This document shows, in pieces, positions 1 through 5,480 of a DNA stretch of 5,696 nt. The position numbers were made by a program, and so were the translations under genes. Position 1 is the stretch's first letter. The number at the start of each line of letters is the position of its first letter. Source of the DNA: Propionivibrio sp. (GTDB lineage Bacteria > Pseudomonadota > Gammaproteobacteria > Burkholderiales > Rhodocyclaceae); the NCBI GenBank assembly GCA_003249625.1, contig QKII01000313.1, positions 1 through 5,696 on the forward strand. The letters are read 5' to 3'. The notes under the pieces are model-generated. The model did no database searches, was not told the DNA's origin, and saw only the letters and a list, made by a program, of their open reading frames with translations.

Positions 1-180
1 GATCTTCTTTCCGCTCGTGCCGAGCAGCTTGCGGAGCAGCTTCTGCCTTTTCTGGCGCTTCTTTTCGCTGGTTTCGTTCAGCTTTTGGGTCAGGGTGCGC
101 GCGCGTCGTCGTAGCCTGCGCAGCACCTTGTCAGCGGGATCGTAGTCCTCGCCGGCAAGCATCTTTTCCATTTCCGTCAT
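1..180 (-). CDS. Maltose/sugar O-acetyltransferase-type protein, N-terminal part (runs off left edge)
   Basis: The first 60 codons are present and the stop lies outside the window. The opening residues MTEMEKMLAGEDYDPAD match the Mac (maltose/galactoside acetyltransferase) N-terminal domain, which in Maa/NodL/LacA-type enzymes begins MTEKEKMLAGELYD and ends in a LLRELLG-like helix; here LLRKLLG is at residues 48-54. Such enzymes move acetyl from acetyl-CoA to a sugar hydroxyl in the cytoplasm. The catalytic left-handed beta-helix with hexapeptide repeats would lie beyond the edge, so activity cannot be judged. The start is supported by GGAGG at 190-194, nine bases upstream. An oddity is the very basic composition: 18 of residues 18-59 are Lys or Arg, where relatives carry many acidic residues. 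The gene has its own transcription unit, since a terminator lies between it and the dehydrogenase gene. The family call is fairly firm; the substrate is unknown. Confidence 0.8.
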   Translation of the reverse strand, partial: MTEMEKMLAGEDYDPADKVLRRLRRRARTLTQKLNETSEKKRQKRQKLLRKLLGTSGKKI

Positions 181-267
181 TGGAATGTTCCTCCGATAGA
201 CTGAGCAACTCACGGCGCAATGCTGCCCGATGGCAGTGGCTTGGTCCAGTGCGAATATTGGGCAACC

Positions 268-296
268 AAAAAAACGCCGCGCAAAGGGCGCGGCGT
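268..296 (-). terminator. Rho-independent terminator of the TRAP/dehydrogenase operon
   Basis: Read on the minus strand, a perfect 9-bp GC-rich stem (arms 288-296 and 274-282, ACGCCGCGC on the plus strand) closes a 5-base loop. It is followed directly by a run of seven T (plus-strand A at 268-274, the last base shared with the stem). It lies 17 bases beyond the dehydrogenase stop codon and ends the four-gene operon before the acetyltransferase-type gene on the same strand. No comparable T run is present for the plus strand. Confidence 0.92.
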
Positions 297-313
297 ACCG
301 TTGGGGGGAGAAA

Positions 314-1201
314 TCAGTCAGGCTGGCGGGTGCCGTTTACGGCGTAATAGCTGCGGATGACCTGGCTGTCGTCGGCGAATCCCTCTCCGCGCCCGGACGC
401 GGCCAGGAACATCTGATGGGCTACGGCGGCGATCGGCAGGGCGGCTTTCTTTTCGCGCCCGGTGTCCAGAACGATACCGAGATCCTTGACGAAGATGTCA
501 ACCGCGCTGCTGACTACAGGATCGGCCTGCAACATCCGCGGGCCACGGTCCTTGAGCATCCAGCTCGACGCCGCCGAACCGCTCATGATTTCGAGGAGAA
601 TGTCGAGGTTGACCCCGACCTTTGCGGCCAGTGCGAAAGCTTCGGCGACCACGGCGATATGGACGCCGCACAGCAGCTGGTTGACAGCCTTGAAGGTCGC
701 CCCCTGGCCGGCCTTGTCGCCGACGTGGAAGATTCGCTGACCCATGCCGTCGAAAACCGGCTTGATTTCGTCGAAGACAGGCTTGGCGGTCGCGGCCATG
801 ATCGTCAGCGAGCCGGCAGTCGCGCCGGCGGTGCCCCCGGATACCGGTGCGTCAATGAAGCGCTTGCCGGCGGCTTCGACACGTTCCGCGATCTTTTCCA
901 CCGATCCCGGCGGGCAGGTGGCCATCAGGCAGACGATGGCGTTGGCAGGAAGCGCGTCGAGTGCGCCGGCGCCGAACAGTACAGCTTCCGCCTGCGCTGC
1001 GTTGACCACCATCAGCAGCAGGACGTCGGCACCGGTCGCTGCTTCCGCGGCGGTTGCTGCGGCCGTACCACCGGCCGCGCAGAAGGACTCAAGCGCCTTC
1101 GGGTTGGTGTCGCAGCCCTGGACGTTGAAACCTTTGCTGACGAGATTCTTTGCCATCGGCAGTCCCATTGATCCGAGTCCGGCAAAGGCGATTTTTTTCA
1201 T
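314..1201 (-). CDS. ltnD: L-threonate dehydrogenase-like beta-hydroxyacid dehydrogenase (HIBADH superfamily)
   Basis: A 295-residue cytoplasmic oxidoreductase of the 3-hydroxyisobutyrate dehydrogenase family, normal in length. Visible motifs are the Rossmann dinucleotide-binding GLGSMG (residues 8-13), Asp31 after the second strand (suggesting NAD rather than NADP), the substrate-binding DAPVSGG (117-123), and the catalytic-lysine region GATFKAVNQLL with Lys171 and Asn174. Subfamily marks of LtnD/YgbJ are VVNAAQAEAVLFG (65-77), QLLCGVHIA (175-183) and VDIFVKDLG (234-242). LtnD oxidises L-threonate at C2 to 2-oxo-tetronate. The gene follows dctPQM after a 108-base gap and ends in a strong terminator, so it probably acts on the solute the transporter imports. 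The start at 1201 (MKKIAFAG) is chosen because the Rossmann strand begins there and GGAG lies nine bases upstream; in-frame starts at 1216 and 1273 would add residues with no family match. Tartronate semialdehyde reductase or another hydroxyacid dehydrogenase is possible; the superfamily is near certain, the substrate is inferred. Confidence 0.85.
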   Translation of the reverse strand: MKKIAFAGLGSMGLPMAKNLVSKGFNVQGCDTNPKALESFCAAGGTAAATAAEAATGADVLLLMVVNAAQAEAVLFGAGALDALPANAIVCLMATCPPGSVEKIAERVEAAGKRFIDAPVSGGTAGATAGSLTIMAATAKPVFDEIKPVFDGMGQRIFHVGDKAGQGATFKAVNQLLCGVHIAVVAEAFALAAKVGVNLDILLEIMSGSAASSWMLKDRGPRMLQADPVVSSAVDIFVKDLGIVLDTGREKKAALPIAAVAHQMFLAASGRGEGFADDSQVIRSYYAVNGTRQPD

Positions 1202-1210
1202 GATATCTAG

Positions 1211-1214
1211 CTCC
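1211..1214 (-). promoter_or_regulatory. Ribosome binding site deciding the ltnD-like start
   Basis: GGAG on the minus strand, nine bases before the ATG at 1201. It overlaps the alternative in-frame ATG at 1216-1214, so it can only serve the shorter start. Confidence 0.6.
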
Positions 1215-1257
1215 ATGGTTATGCCAAAGTCATTGTTTGGGCGCGAGCTCCGCCATG

Positions 1258-1286
1258 CCCGGGCGAACACCAAGGTGTTCGCCGGG
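1258..1286 (-). other. Intercistronic stem-loop between dctM and the dehydrogenase gene
   Basis: Arms 1263-1271 (GCGAACACC) and 1274-1282 (GGTGTTCGC) are perfectly complementary. The stem extends by G1262-C1283 and, across a bulged G1261, by three more G-C pairs (1258-1260 with 1284-1286). The outermost possible loop is only two bases, so the real loop is probably CAAG or its complement, with about 12 pairs. There is no T run on either side, so it does not look like an intrinsic terminator. Stem-loops in this position often protect the 3' end of the upstream message or lower expression of the downstream gene; which applies here is inference. Confidence 0.7.
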
Positions 1287-1291
1287 ACAGG

Positions 1292-1309
1292 CGGGGAGTT
1301 CGAACCCCG
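1292..1309 (-). other. Short GC stem-loop abutting the dctM stop codon
   Basis: Five G/C pairs (1292-1296 CGGGG with 1305-1309 CCCCG) close an 8-base loop containing the palindrome TTCGAA. It starts at the base next to the dctM TAA (1312-1310) and is the first of two stem-loops in a row between dctM and the dehydrogenase gene. No T run follows. Confidence 0.5.
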
Positions 1310-2569
1310 TTAGTACAGGGTGAATTGCGGGAAGTAGGAGATGGCAGCCAGTACAGAGAAAGCGACTGCGTAGTAAGGCCACAACTCGCGGACGATGGCG
1401 CCGACCGGCTCGCGGGAAATGGCCGCGGAGACGAACAGCGTGGTGCCGACCGGGGGCGAGAACAGCCCGATGCTCAGGTTGACCGCCATCATGATGCCGA
1501 GCTGGATCGGGTCGAGGCCGATCGCCTTGCCGATGGCCATGAAGGTCGGACCGAGCAGCAGGATCGCCGCAGGCAGGTCGAGGAACATGCCGACCACCAG
1601 CATGATCAGGTTCATCATCAGGATGATCAGGTTCGGTGTCTTGAGAACCTCGAGCGCCCAGTTCGCCACGGCGTTCGGAACCGCCTCGACGGTGAGGACG
1701 TAGCCGACCAGGTTCGACGCCGCGATGACCAGCATGACGACCCCGGTGGTGATCGCCGTGTGGACCAGTGCCTCGTAGATGCGCTTCATCGACAGATCAT
1801 GGTAAATAAGCGAGCTGACGATGATGCCGTAGGCAACGGCGATGACGCTCACCTCGGTCGGCGTGGCGATGCCGGCGCGCAGCAGGACAACGATGAACGC
1901 AGGCATGGCCAGCGCAGGCAGTGCCGAAACGGTCGTCCTCATCAGGTCGCGGAAGGTGACGTTCTGGGCGAGCCGCGGGAAATTGCGCAGACGCCCGCTG
2001 AAGTAGCAGATCAGCATGAAGCCGCAGCAGAGCAGGAACCCCGGGACGATTCCCGCGAGGAACAGCGAAGCGATCGACTCGTTCGAGACCGTGGCATAAA
2101 GAATCAGCGGAATCGATGGCGGAATCAGTCCGGCGATGACCGAAGCCGCGGCGGTAGTCGCCGCGCCAAAGGCTGGAGGGTAGCCTTCGCGCTTCTGCCA
2201 CGGTATCAGCATCGAGCCGAGCGCCGAGGCCTCGGCCACCGCCGACCCTGAAACGCCACCGAAAATCGTCGATCCAACCACGGTGACCTGGGCGAGGCCA
2301 CCAGGGTAGCGGCCAACCAGTGAGGTTGCGAAATTGATCAGCTTCGAGCCGAGGATGCCGCCCATCATCAGGTTCCCCGAAAGAACGAAGAAGGGAATGG
2401 CCAGAAGCGGGAAGCTTTGCGTTGGCTGAAAGATTTTCACGATCGCCGCTTCGGCGGGCATGTTGCCCACCGTGATTGCCGCCACGCCCGAGCTGATCGT
2501 CAGCGCATAGCCCACGGGCAGTGCCAGGACCAGCAGCACGCCAAAAATTGCCATCATCAGTAAGGTCAT
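1310..2569 (-). CDS. dctM: TRAP transporter large permease subunit, DctM family
   Basis: A 419-residue, strongly hydrophobic inner-membrane protein of the usual DctM length, expected to have around a dozen membrane segments. It is the ion-coupled channel subunit that moves the solute delivered by the DctP protein, working as a complex with DctQ. Family marks in order are PFFVLSGNLM (59-68), the re-entrant-loop type block SGSAVAEASALG (108-119), GLIPPSIPLILY (147-158), GIATPTEV (233-240) and GLFSPPVGTTLF (368-379). The ATG at 2569 overlaps the dctQ stop as ATGA, indicating translational coupling, and GGAAG at 2577-2581 gives a ribosome site with a 7-base spacer. The frame is intact. The family is certain; the subunit itself gives no reliable clue to the substrate. 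Confidence 0.96.
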   Translation of the reverse strand: MTLLMMAIFGVLLVLALPVGYALTISSGVAAITVGNMPAEAAIVKIFQPTQSFPLLAIPFFVLSGNLMMGGILGSKLINFATSLVGRYPGGLAQVTVVGSTIFGGVSGSAVAEASALGSMLIPWQKREGYPPAFGAATTAAASVIAGLIPPSIPLILYATVSNESIASLFLAGIVPGFLLCCGFMLICYFSGRLRNFPRLAQNVTFRDLMRTTVSALPALAMPAFIVVLLRAGIATPTEVSVIAVAYGIIVSSLIYHDLSMKRIYEALVHTAITTGVVMLVIAASNLVGYVLTVEAVPNAVANWALEVLKTPNLIILMMNLIMLVVGMFLDLPAAILLLGPTFMAIGKAIGLDPIQLGIMMAVNLSIGLFSPPVGTTLFVSAAISREPVGAIVRELWPYYAVAFSVLAAISYFPQFTLY

Positions 2570-3096
2570 ACGTCTTCTTCCGAATGGTGCTTGCGAACGC
2601 TGTGGGGGTCTCCCGCCAGCAGCAGTTGCCAGAGGGTCGTTAGCGCCGTGATGCCGACTGCCGCGAATCCGACGACCATCGCCAGATACGCCCAGTAGGC
2701 CGAAATGCCGGTTACTGGATACTCCTCGCTACCGACGATCTCGAGCAGCCCCTGGCCGATGTAGGCAAGGTAGAAAAACGTTGCTCCGACGAGAACTTGC
2801 AGCAGGACCAGGAGCCAGCGCGTGGCGGTGTTGCCAAGAATCCCCAGGATCGCCGTCACCGCGATGTGCTGACCGCGTTGCGCGGCCAGCACCACACCGC
2901 TCATGACCAGCCAGGGGAACAGCAGGCTGGGCAGTTCGGTAGGCCAGCCCAGGCCCTTGTTGGTCAGGTAGCGAACGATAACTTCGGCGATCAGGGATAC
3001 GAACATGGAAACAAGCGTGGCCAATGCGACTGTCACTGAAATCGAGACAATTGCCTTGTCAATCAATGAAACAATCGATGGGCCCTGTTTTTTCAT
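2566..3096 (-). CDS. dctQ: TRAP transporter small permease subunit, DctQ family
   Basis: A 176-residue inner-membrane protein with four predicted membrane segments (about 14-38, 55-72, 93-115 and 132-160). It shows the DctQ-type signature in and after the second segment: WPTELPSLLFPW (51-62) and AAQRGQHIAV (71-80), where the Arg-Gly-x-His-Ile core is typical. DctQ is the partner that packs against DctM and is needed for TRAP transport. It lies 50 bases after dctP and overlaps dctM by four bases. The start at 3096 (MKKQGPS) is chosen because AGGA lies seven bases upstream. The longer in-frame ATG at 3144 lacks a ribosome site, sits two bases after the dctP stop, and would add 16 polar residues before the first membrane segment. 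Confidence 0.94.
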   Translation of the reverse strand: MKKQGPSIVSLIDKAIVSISVTVALATLVSMFVSLIAEVIVRYLTNKGLGWPTELPSLLFPWLVMSGVVLAAQRGQHIAVTAILGILGNTATRWLLVLLQVLVGATFFYLAYIGQGLLEIVGSEEYPVTGISAYWAYLAMVVGFAAVGITALTTLWQLLLAGDPHSVRKHHSEEDV

Positions 3097-3103
3097 GTCC
3101 GTA

Positions 3104-3107
3104 TCCT
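3104..3107 (-). promoter_or_regulatory. Ribosome binding site deciding the dctQ start
   Basis: AGGA on the minus strand with a 7-base spacer to the ATG at 3096. The alternative ATG at 3144 is preceded by the end of dctP and has no purine-rich site, which favours the shorter protein. Confidence 0.55.
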
Positions 3108-3146
3108 GCGGGAAGGTGGCAGTCTGTTGAACTGTCGACCCCATTG

Positions 3147-4121
3147 TTACTTGGCAGCTTCAGCTTCGGAAACGATCAGCTTGACCAGATCAGGATATTG
3201 CTTGGCCCACTTGTCATAGACCGACTTGGTTTTGGCAATGAACGGTGCCTGATCGACATCGTTGAACTGGATACCGGCGTCGGTCAGCTTTTGACGCAGC
3301 TCCTTGTCCTGGTCCAGGGACATCTGGCGGTTAAGCTTGCCGGCTTCGACAGCGGCTTCCATAATGGCCTTCTGATCTTCCTTGGAGAGCTTGTCCCAGA
3401 CCTTCTTGCTGGCGAGCAGTGGGGTCGTTTCGTACTTGTGGCCGGTGAAGGAGATGTACTTCTGAACCTCGTACAGCTTCGACGAGTAAATGTTCATCAG
3501 CGGGTTTTCCTGGCCGTCGACCACGCCTTGCTGCAGCGCGATGTACAGTTCAGAGAAGGCCAGCGGCGTCGGGTTGGCGCCGAGCGCGGTGAAGATATCG
3601 ATGGTCATCGAATCCGGCGGCGTACGCAGCTTCAGTCCAGCCAGATCTTCCGGCTTGGTGATCGGACGCTTGCTGTTGCTGACCTGGCGGATGCCGTTGT
3701 CCCAGAGGGTCAGCAAGACCAGACCCTTCTTCTGTGCAAGTTCGTTGAGCTTCTTGCTGATGTTGCCGTCAACGACCTTGTAGGCGTGCGGCAGATCGCG
3801 GAAGAGGAACGGCAGACCGAGGACGTTGAATTCCGGCACGACGCCGGACGTGGTGCCCTGCGAGCCCGCGGCGAAAGCTATTGAGCCGAGGCGCATGTTG
3901 GTCAGGGTTTCGACGTCATCACCGTATTGCGCGCTGCCACCGACTTCGACCTTGATGCGGCCGTTGGTCTTCTGGTTGACGAGTTCGGCGAACTTGAGCG
4001 AGCCGACAGCTTTCGGGTTGCCGGGCGCGGCATTGTGGGAAAGCCGCAAAACCTGCTCAGCGGAAGCCGATCCGGCGGCAAAGGCCAGACCGATGGAGAC
4101 TGCGATCAAGAGCTTTTTCAT
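3147..4121 (-). CDS. dctP: TRAP transporter periplasmic solute-binding protein, DctP family
   Basis: A 324-residue secreted protein and the first gene of the operon. A Sec signal peptide is clear: MKK, a hydrophobic core, then ASA with likely cleavage after Ala21 (mature start EQVLRLSHN). DctP-family marks are RLSHNAAPGNP (26-36), NGIRQVSNSKRPI (142-154), LAGLKLRTPP (160-169) and GVVDGQENPL (199-208). Arg166 in the LRTPP block corresponds to the conserved arginine that binds the carboxylate of the ligand in family members, so the solute is probably an organic or sugar acid. The protein binds the solute in the periplasm and passes it to DctQM. The start at 4121 follows a near-perfect AAGGAGGG (4127-4134) and gives the signal peptide; the in-frame extension to 4262 lacks both and is upstream leader. 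Ligand identity is inferred only from the dehydrogenase downstream. Confidence 0.96.
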   Translation of the reverse strand: MKKLLIAVSIGLAFAAGSASAEQVLRLSHNAAPGNPKAVGSLKFAELVNQKTNGRIKVEVGGSAQYGDDVETLTNMRLGSIAFAAGSQGTTSGVVPEFNVLGLPFLFRDLPHAYKVVDGNISKKLNELAQKKGLVLLTLWDNGIRQVSNSKRPITKPEDLAGLKLRTPPDSMTIDIFTALGANPTPLAFSELYIALQQGVVDGQENPLMNIYSSKLYEVQKYISFTGHKYETTPLLASKKVWDKLSKEDQKAIMEAAVEAGKLNRQMSLDQDKELRQKLTDAGIQFNDVDQAPFIAKTKSVYDKWAKQYPDLVKLIVSEAEAAK

Positions 4122-4177
4122 GAATACCCTCCTTGAGTGTTGAGTTGCTGCTCTGTCTACATCTACTGCGGGAAAAA

Positions 4178-4195
4178 TCGCTGTTATATCAGCGA
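4178..4195. promoter_or_regulatory. Dyad TCGCTG-N6-CAGCGA, candidate operator
   Basis: The six-base arms 4178-4183 and 4190-4195 are perfectly complementary and six bases apart, an 18-base spacing that suits a dimeric DNA-binding protein. The dyad covers the candidate extended -10 of the operon, so a bound protein would block RNA polymerase. LysR activators usually bind further upstream, so this may be a site for a different repressor or simply chance. Confidence 0.4.
4183..4191 (-). promoter_or_regulatory. Candidate extended -10 promoter of the dctPQM-dehydrogenase operon
   Basis: On the minus strand the sequence TGATATAAC fits the extended -10 pattern TGnTATAAT with one mismatch. No good -35 lies 16-18 bases upstream, as is common for extended -10 or activator-dependent promoters. 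Transcription would start near 4176, giving a leader of about 55 bases that includes the strong dctP ribosome site. Assigned from motif and position alone. Confidence 0.45.
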
Positions 4196-4338
4196 GAAAC
4201 CGGTGCGGAGACGGGCGTAGGCGCGCGGCTGCGGCCAAGATGAGATTTGCCGCAAGCGACACGAAACTTCGGCGTGAGTGTTGGTGCCATGCCAGTCCCC
4301 CCCCAAATTCTTGTTGCTGTACTTGTCTGCGTGAGCTT

Positions 4339-4365
4339 CATGCCGGACTCTTCGATCCGGTCATG
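4339..4365. promoter_or_regulatory. Dyad CATG-CCGGA-N8-TCCGG-T-CATG, candidate regulator site
   Basis: The arms 4343-4347 (CCGGA) and 4356-4360 (TCCGG) are complementary, and each is flanked on the outside by CATG (4339-4342 and 4362-4365) with one extra T on the right. Nine pairs with a single bulge make this the longest symmetrical element of the intergenic region. It lies about 165 bases upstream of the candidate operon start and about 160 bases before the LysR gene. It could bind the LysR protein or fold as a hairpin in a long leader. Confidence 0.4.
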
Positions 4366-4523
4366 GCTCTTGCGAAAATCCCTTGTCTGTGTTTTTGTAC
4401 CGGCACCCCGTGCTGTGGTTTCAGCGGGGGCCTGTTGCTCGTTTGAGTCGTTGTTCGATCACAGGACGGAGTCAGTGTAAAAAAACGAAATACCAGTGAA
4501 TAGCGACATTTTTTTGGGTATCC

Positions 4524-5435
4524 ATGAAATTAATTCAGCGTTATCCCGCACTGCGCAAAGCATCGCTGAAGAGTCTGCAGGCCTTTGAGTCGGCCTATCT
4601 GCATCAGAGCTTTGCGACCGCGGCGCAGGAGCTCTCGGTCACCGCGTCGGCGATCAGTCATTCGATCCTTGCGCTCGAAGCGGTGCTCGGCGTGCATCTG
4701 TTCGACCGTGGGCGCAAGGGGGCCATCCCCACCGATGCCGGGGTGCGGCTCTATTCGGCGCTCAAGCGGTCGTTTGCAGAGATCGACATGGAATTGCAGT
4801 CAATCATCGATCTTCCTTCGATGCAGCAGCTTGTCACCCTGCAAGCGTCACCGAGTTTTGCGCATCTCTGGCTACTTCCACGGTTGCCTGAATTCCTTCG
4901 CCAGCATCCGCAGATCGATGTTCGCCTTTGTGCGACCCCTGGTGCTGCAGACTTTGGCAACAATGCTCTGGATATCGCCATCGTCTACGGCAAGCGCTCG
5001 AATTCGCCGTTTGTCATGACTGAACCGTTGATGCCAAATGAGAGCTACGTGCCGTTGTGCAGTCCGGCGCTGGCCGCGGAAAAAAGCTTGCGGCCAGAGG
5101 ACGTATCGCAGCTGTGCTTGATTCACTGTGAGACGTCAGTGGTTTCGTGGAACGACTGGATTTCGGCCTATTACCCCGGCGGTGCATTGATTCAGCGAGG
5201 ACTTTATCTGGACCGCTCGTTCATGGGGTTTTCGTCCGCGCTAAATGGGGTTGGCGTCTGTCTCGACAGCACCCTTCTGGCGCACGACTACCTGATGGAG
5301 GGGAAGCTGGTGATGCCGTTCGGAAATCTCGGTATTCCAGCCAGCCCCCACTATCTTTGTGTGCCGAAACAGAAACTGGAACAGGAAAAGATTCAGATCG
5401 TCCTGAATTGGATCAAGTCCTGGTTGCCGACTTGA
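4524..5435 (+). CDS. LysR-family transcriptional regulator, GcvA-like type
   Basis: A 303-residue cytoplasmic DNA-binding protein of normal LysR length. The N-terminal winged helix-turn-helix spans about residues 13-72, with SLKSLQAFESAY (14-25), SFATAAQELSVT (29-40), the recognition-helix region SAISHSILALE (42-52), and LFDRGRKGAIPTDAG (59-73), all matching the LysR pattern. A linker helix follows (about 74-95). The effector-binding domain then begins with VTLQASPSFAHLWLLPRLPEF (104-124), a form typical of the GcvA subgroup. It is transcribed away from the dctP operon, the classic layout for a LysR gene and its target, so it probably senses the transported acid or a product. The ATG at 4524 gives the usual 13-residue lead before the helix-turn-helix; only a weak GGG (4516-4518) precedes it. 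The effector is unknown. Confidence 0.93.
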   Translation: MKLIQRYPALRKASLKSLQAFESAYLHQSFATAAQELSVTASAISHSILALEAVLGVHLFDRGRKGAIPTDAGVRLYSALKRSFAEIDMELQSIIDLPSMQQLVTLQASPSFAHLWLLPRLPEFLRQHPQIDVRLCATPGAADFGNNALDIAIVYGKRSNSPFVMTEPLMPNESYVPLCSPALAAEKSLRPEDVSQLCLIHCETSVVSWNDWISAYYPGGALIQRGLYLDRSFMGFSSALNGVGVCLDSTLLAHDYLMEGKLVMPFGNLGIPASPHYLCVPKQKLEQEKIQIVLNWIKSWLPT

Positions 5436-5448
5436 CTGGCTTGCCAGT
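5435..5448. other. Small inverted repeat in the convergent gap after the LysR gene
   Basis: ACTGGC (5435-5440) and GCCAGT (5443-5448) are complementary, two bases apart, giving about five usable pairs. It starts at the last base of the LysR stop codon, between two convergent genes. There is no T run on either side, so a terminator role is weakly supported. Confidence 0.25.
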
Positions 5449-5480
5449 GCGGCGCGATCTGATCTTGCTATGCCATAAGG

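Larger units (their letters stand above)
4122..4523. promoter_or_regulatory. Divergent intergenic control region between dctP and the LysR-family gene
   Basis: This 402-base stretch holds no convincing gene. It contains the dctP leader and ribosome site (4127-4134), an extended -10 motif inside a dyad (4178-4195), a run of eight C (4297-4304), a second long dyad (4339-4365), an 11-base imperfect direct repeat CTTGTCTGYGT at 4322 and 4382, and A7 (4479-4485) and T7 (4509-4515) tracts just before the LysR gene. No clear -35/-10 pair for the LysR gene was found; TTGTTC (4451) with GTGTAA (4475) is only a weak candidate. A LysR-type protein usually binds such a region and controls both directions. 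Confidence 0.75.

Noticed and set aside
230..1171. Long plus-strand open frame of 313 codons opposite the dehydrogenase gene
   Set aside because: It lies antisense to a clear LtnD-like gene, has a low-complexity Arg/Gly/Asp-rich translation with no family motif, and reflects high GC at codon positions of the real gene.
1292..1309. GGTTCGAA-like string resembling a tRNA T-arm on the minus strand
   Set aside because: The loop would be eight bases rather than seven, and no acceptor, D-arm or anticodon arm can be found around it; it is better read as a short hairpin.
1325..2251. Plus-strand open frame of 308 codons opposite dctM
   Set aside because: The translation is almost all Arg, Asp, Gln and His, the usual shadow of a hydrophobic membrane-protein gene on the other strand.
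4122..4262. Longer dctP start at 4262
   Set aside because: The 47-residue extension lacks a ribosome site and would bury the clear Sec signal peptide that starts at 4121 behind a good AAGGAGGG.
4297..4304. Run of eight C as a possible phase-variation tract
   Set aside because: It lies in no coding frame and not between recognisable promoter elements, so length change would have no evident switch effect.
4240..4480. Small plus-strand open frames (68 and 77 codons) in the divergent intergenic region
   Set aside because: No ribosome site, cysteine-rich atypical composition, and position inside a regulatory region; nothing beyond chance supports them.
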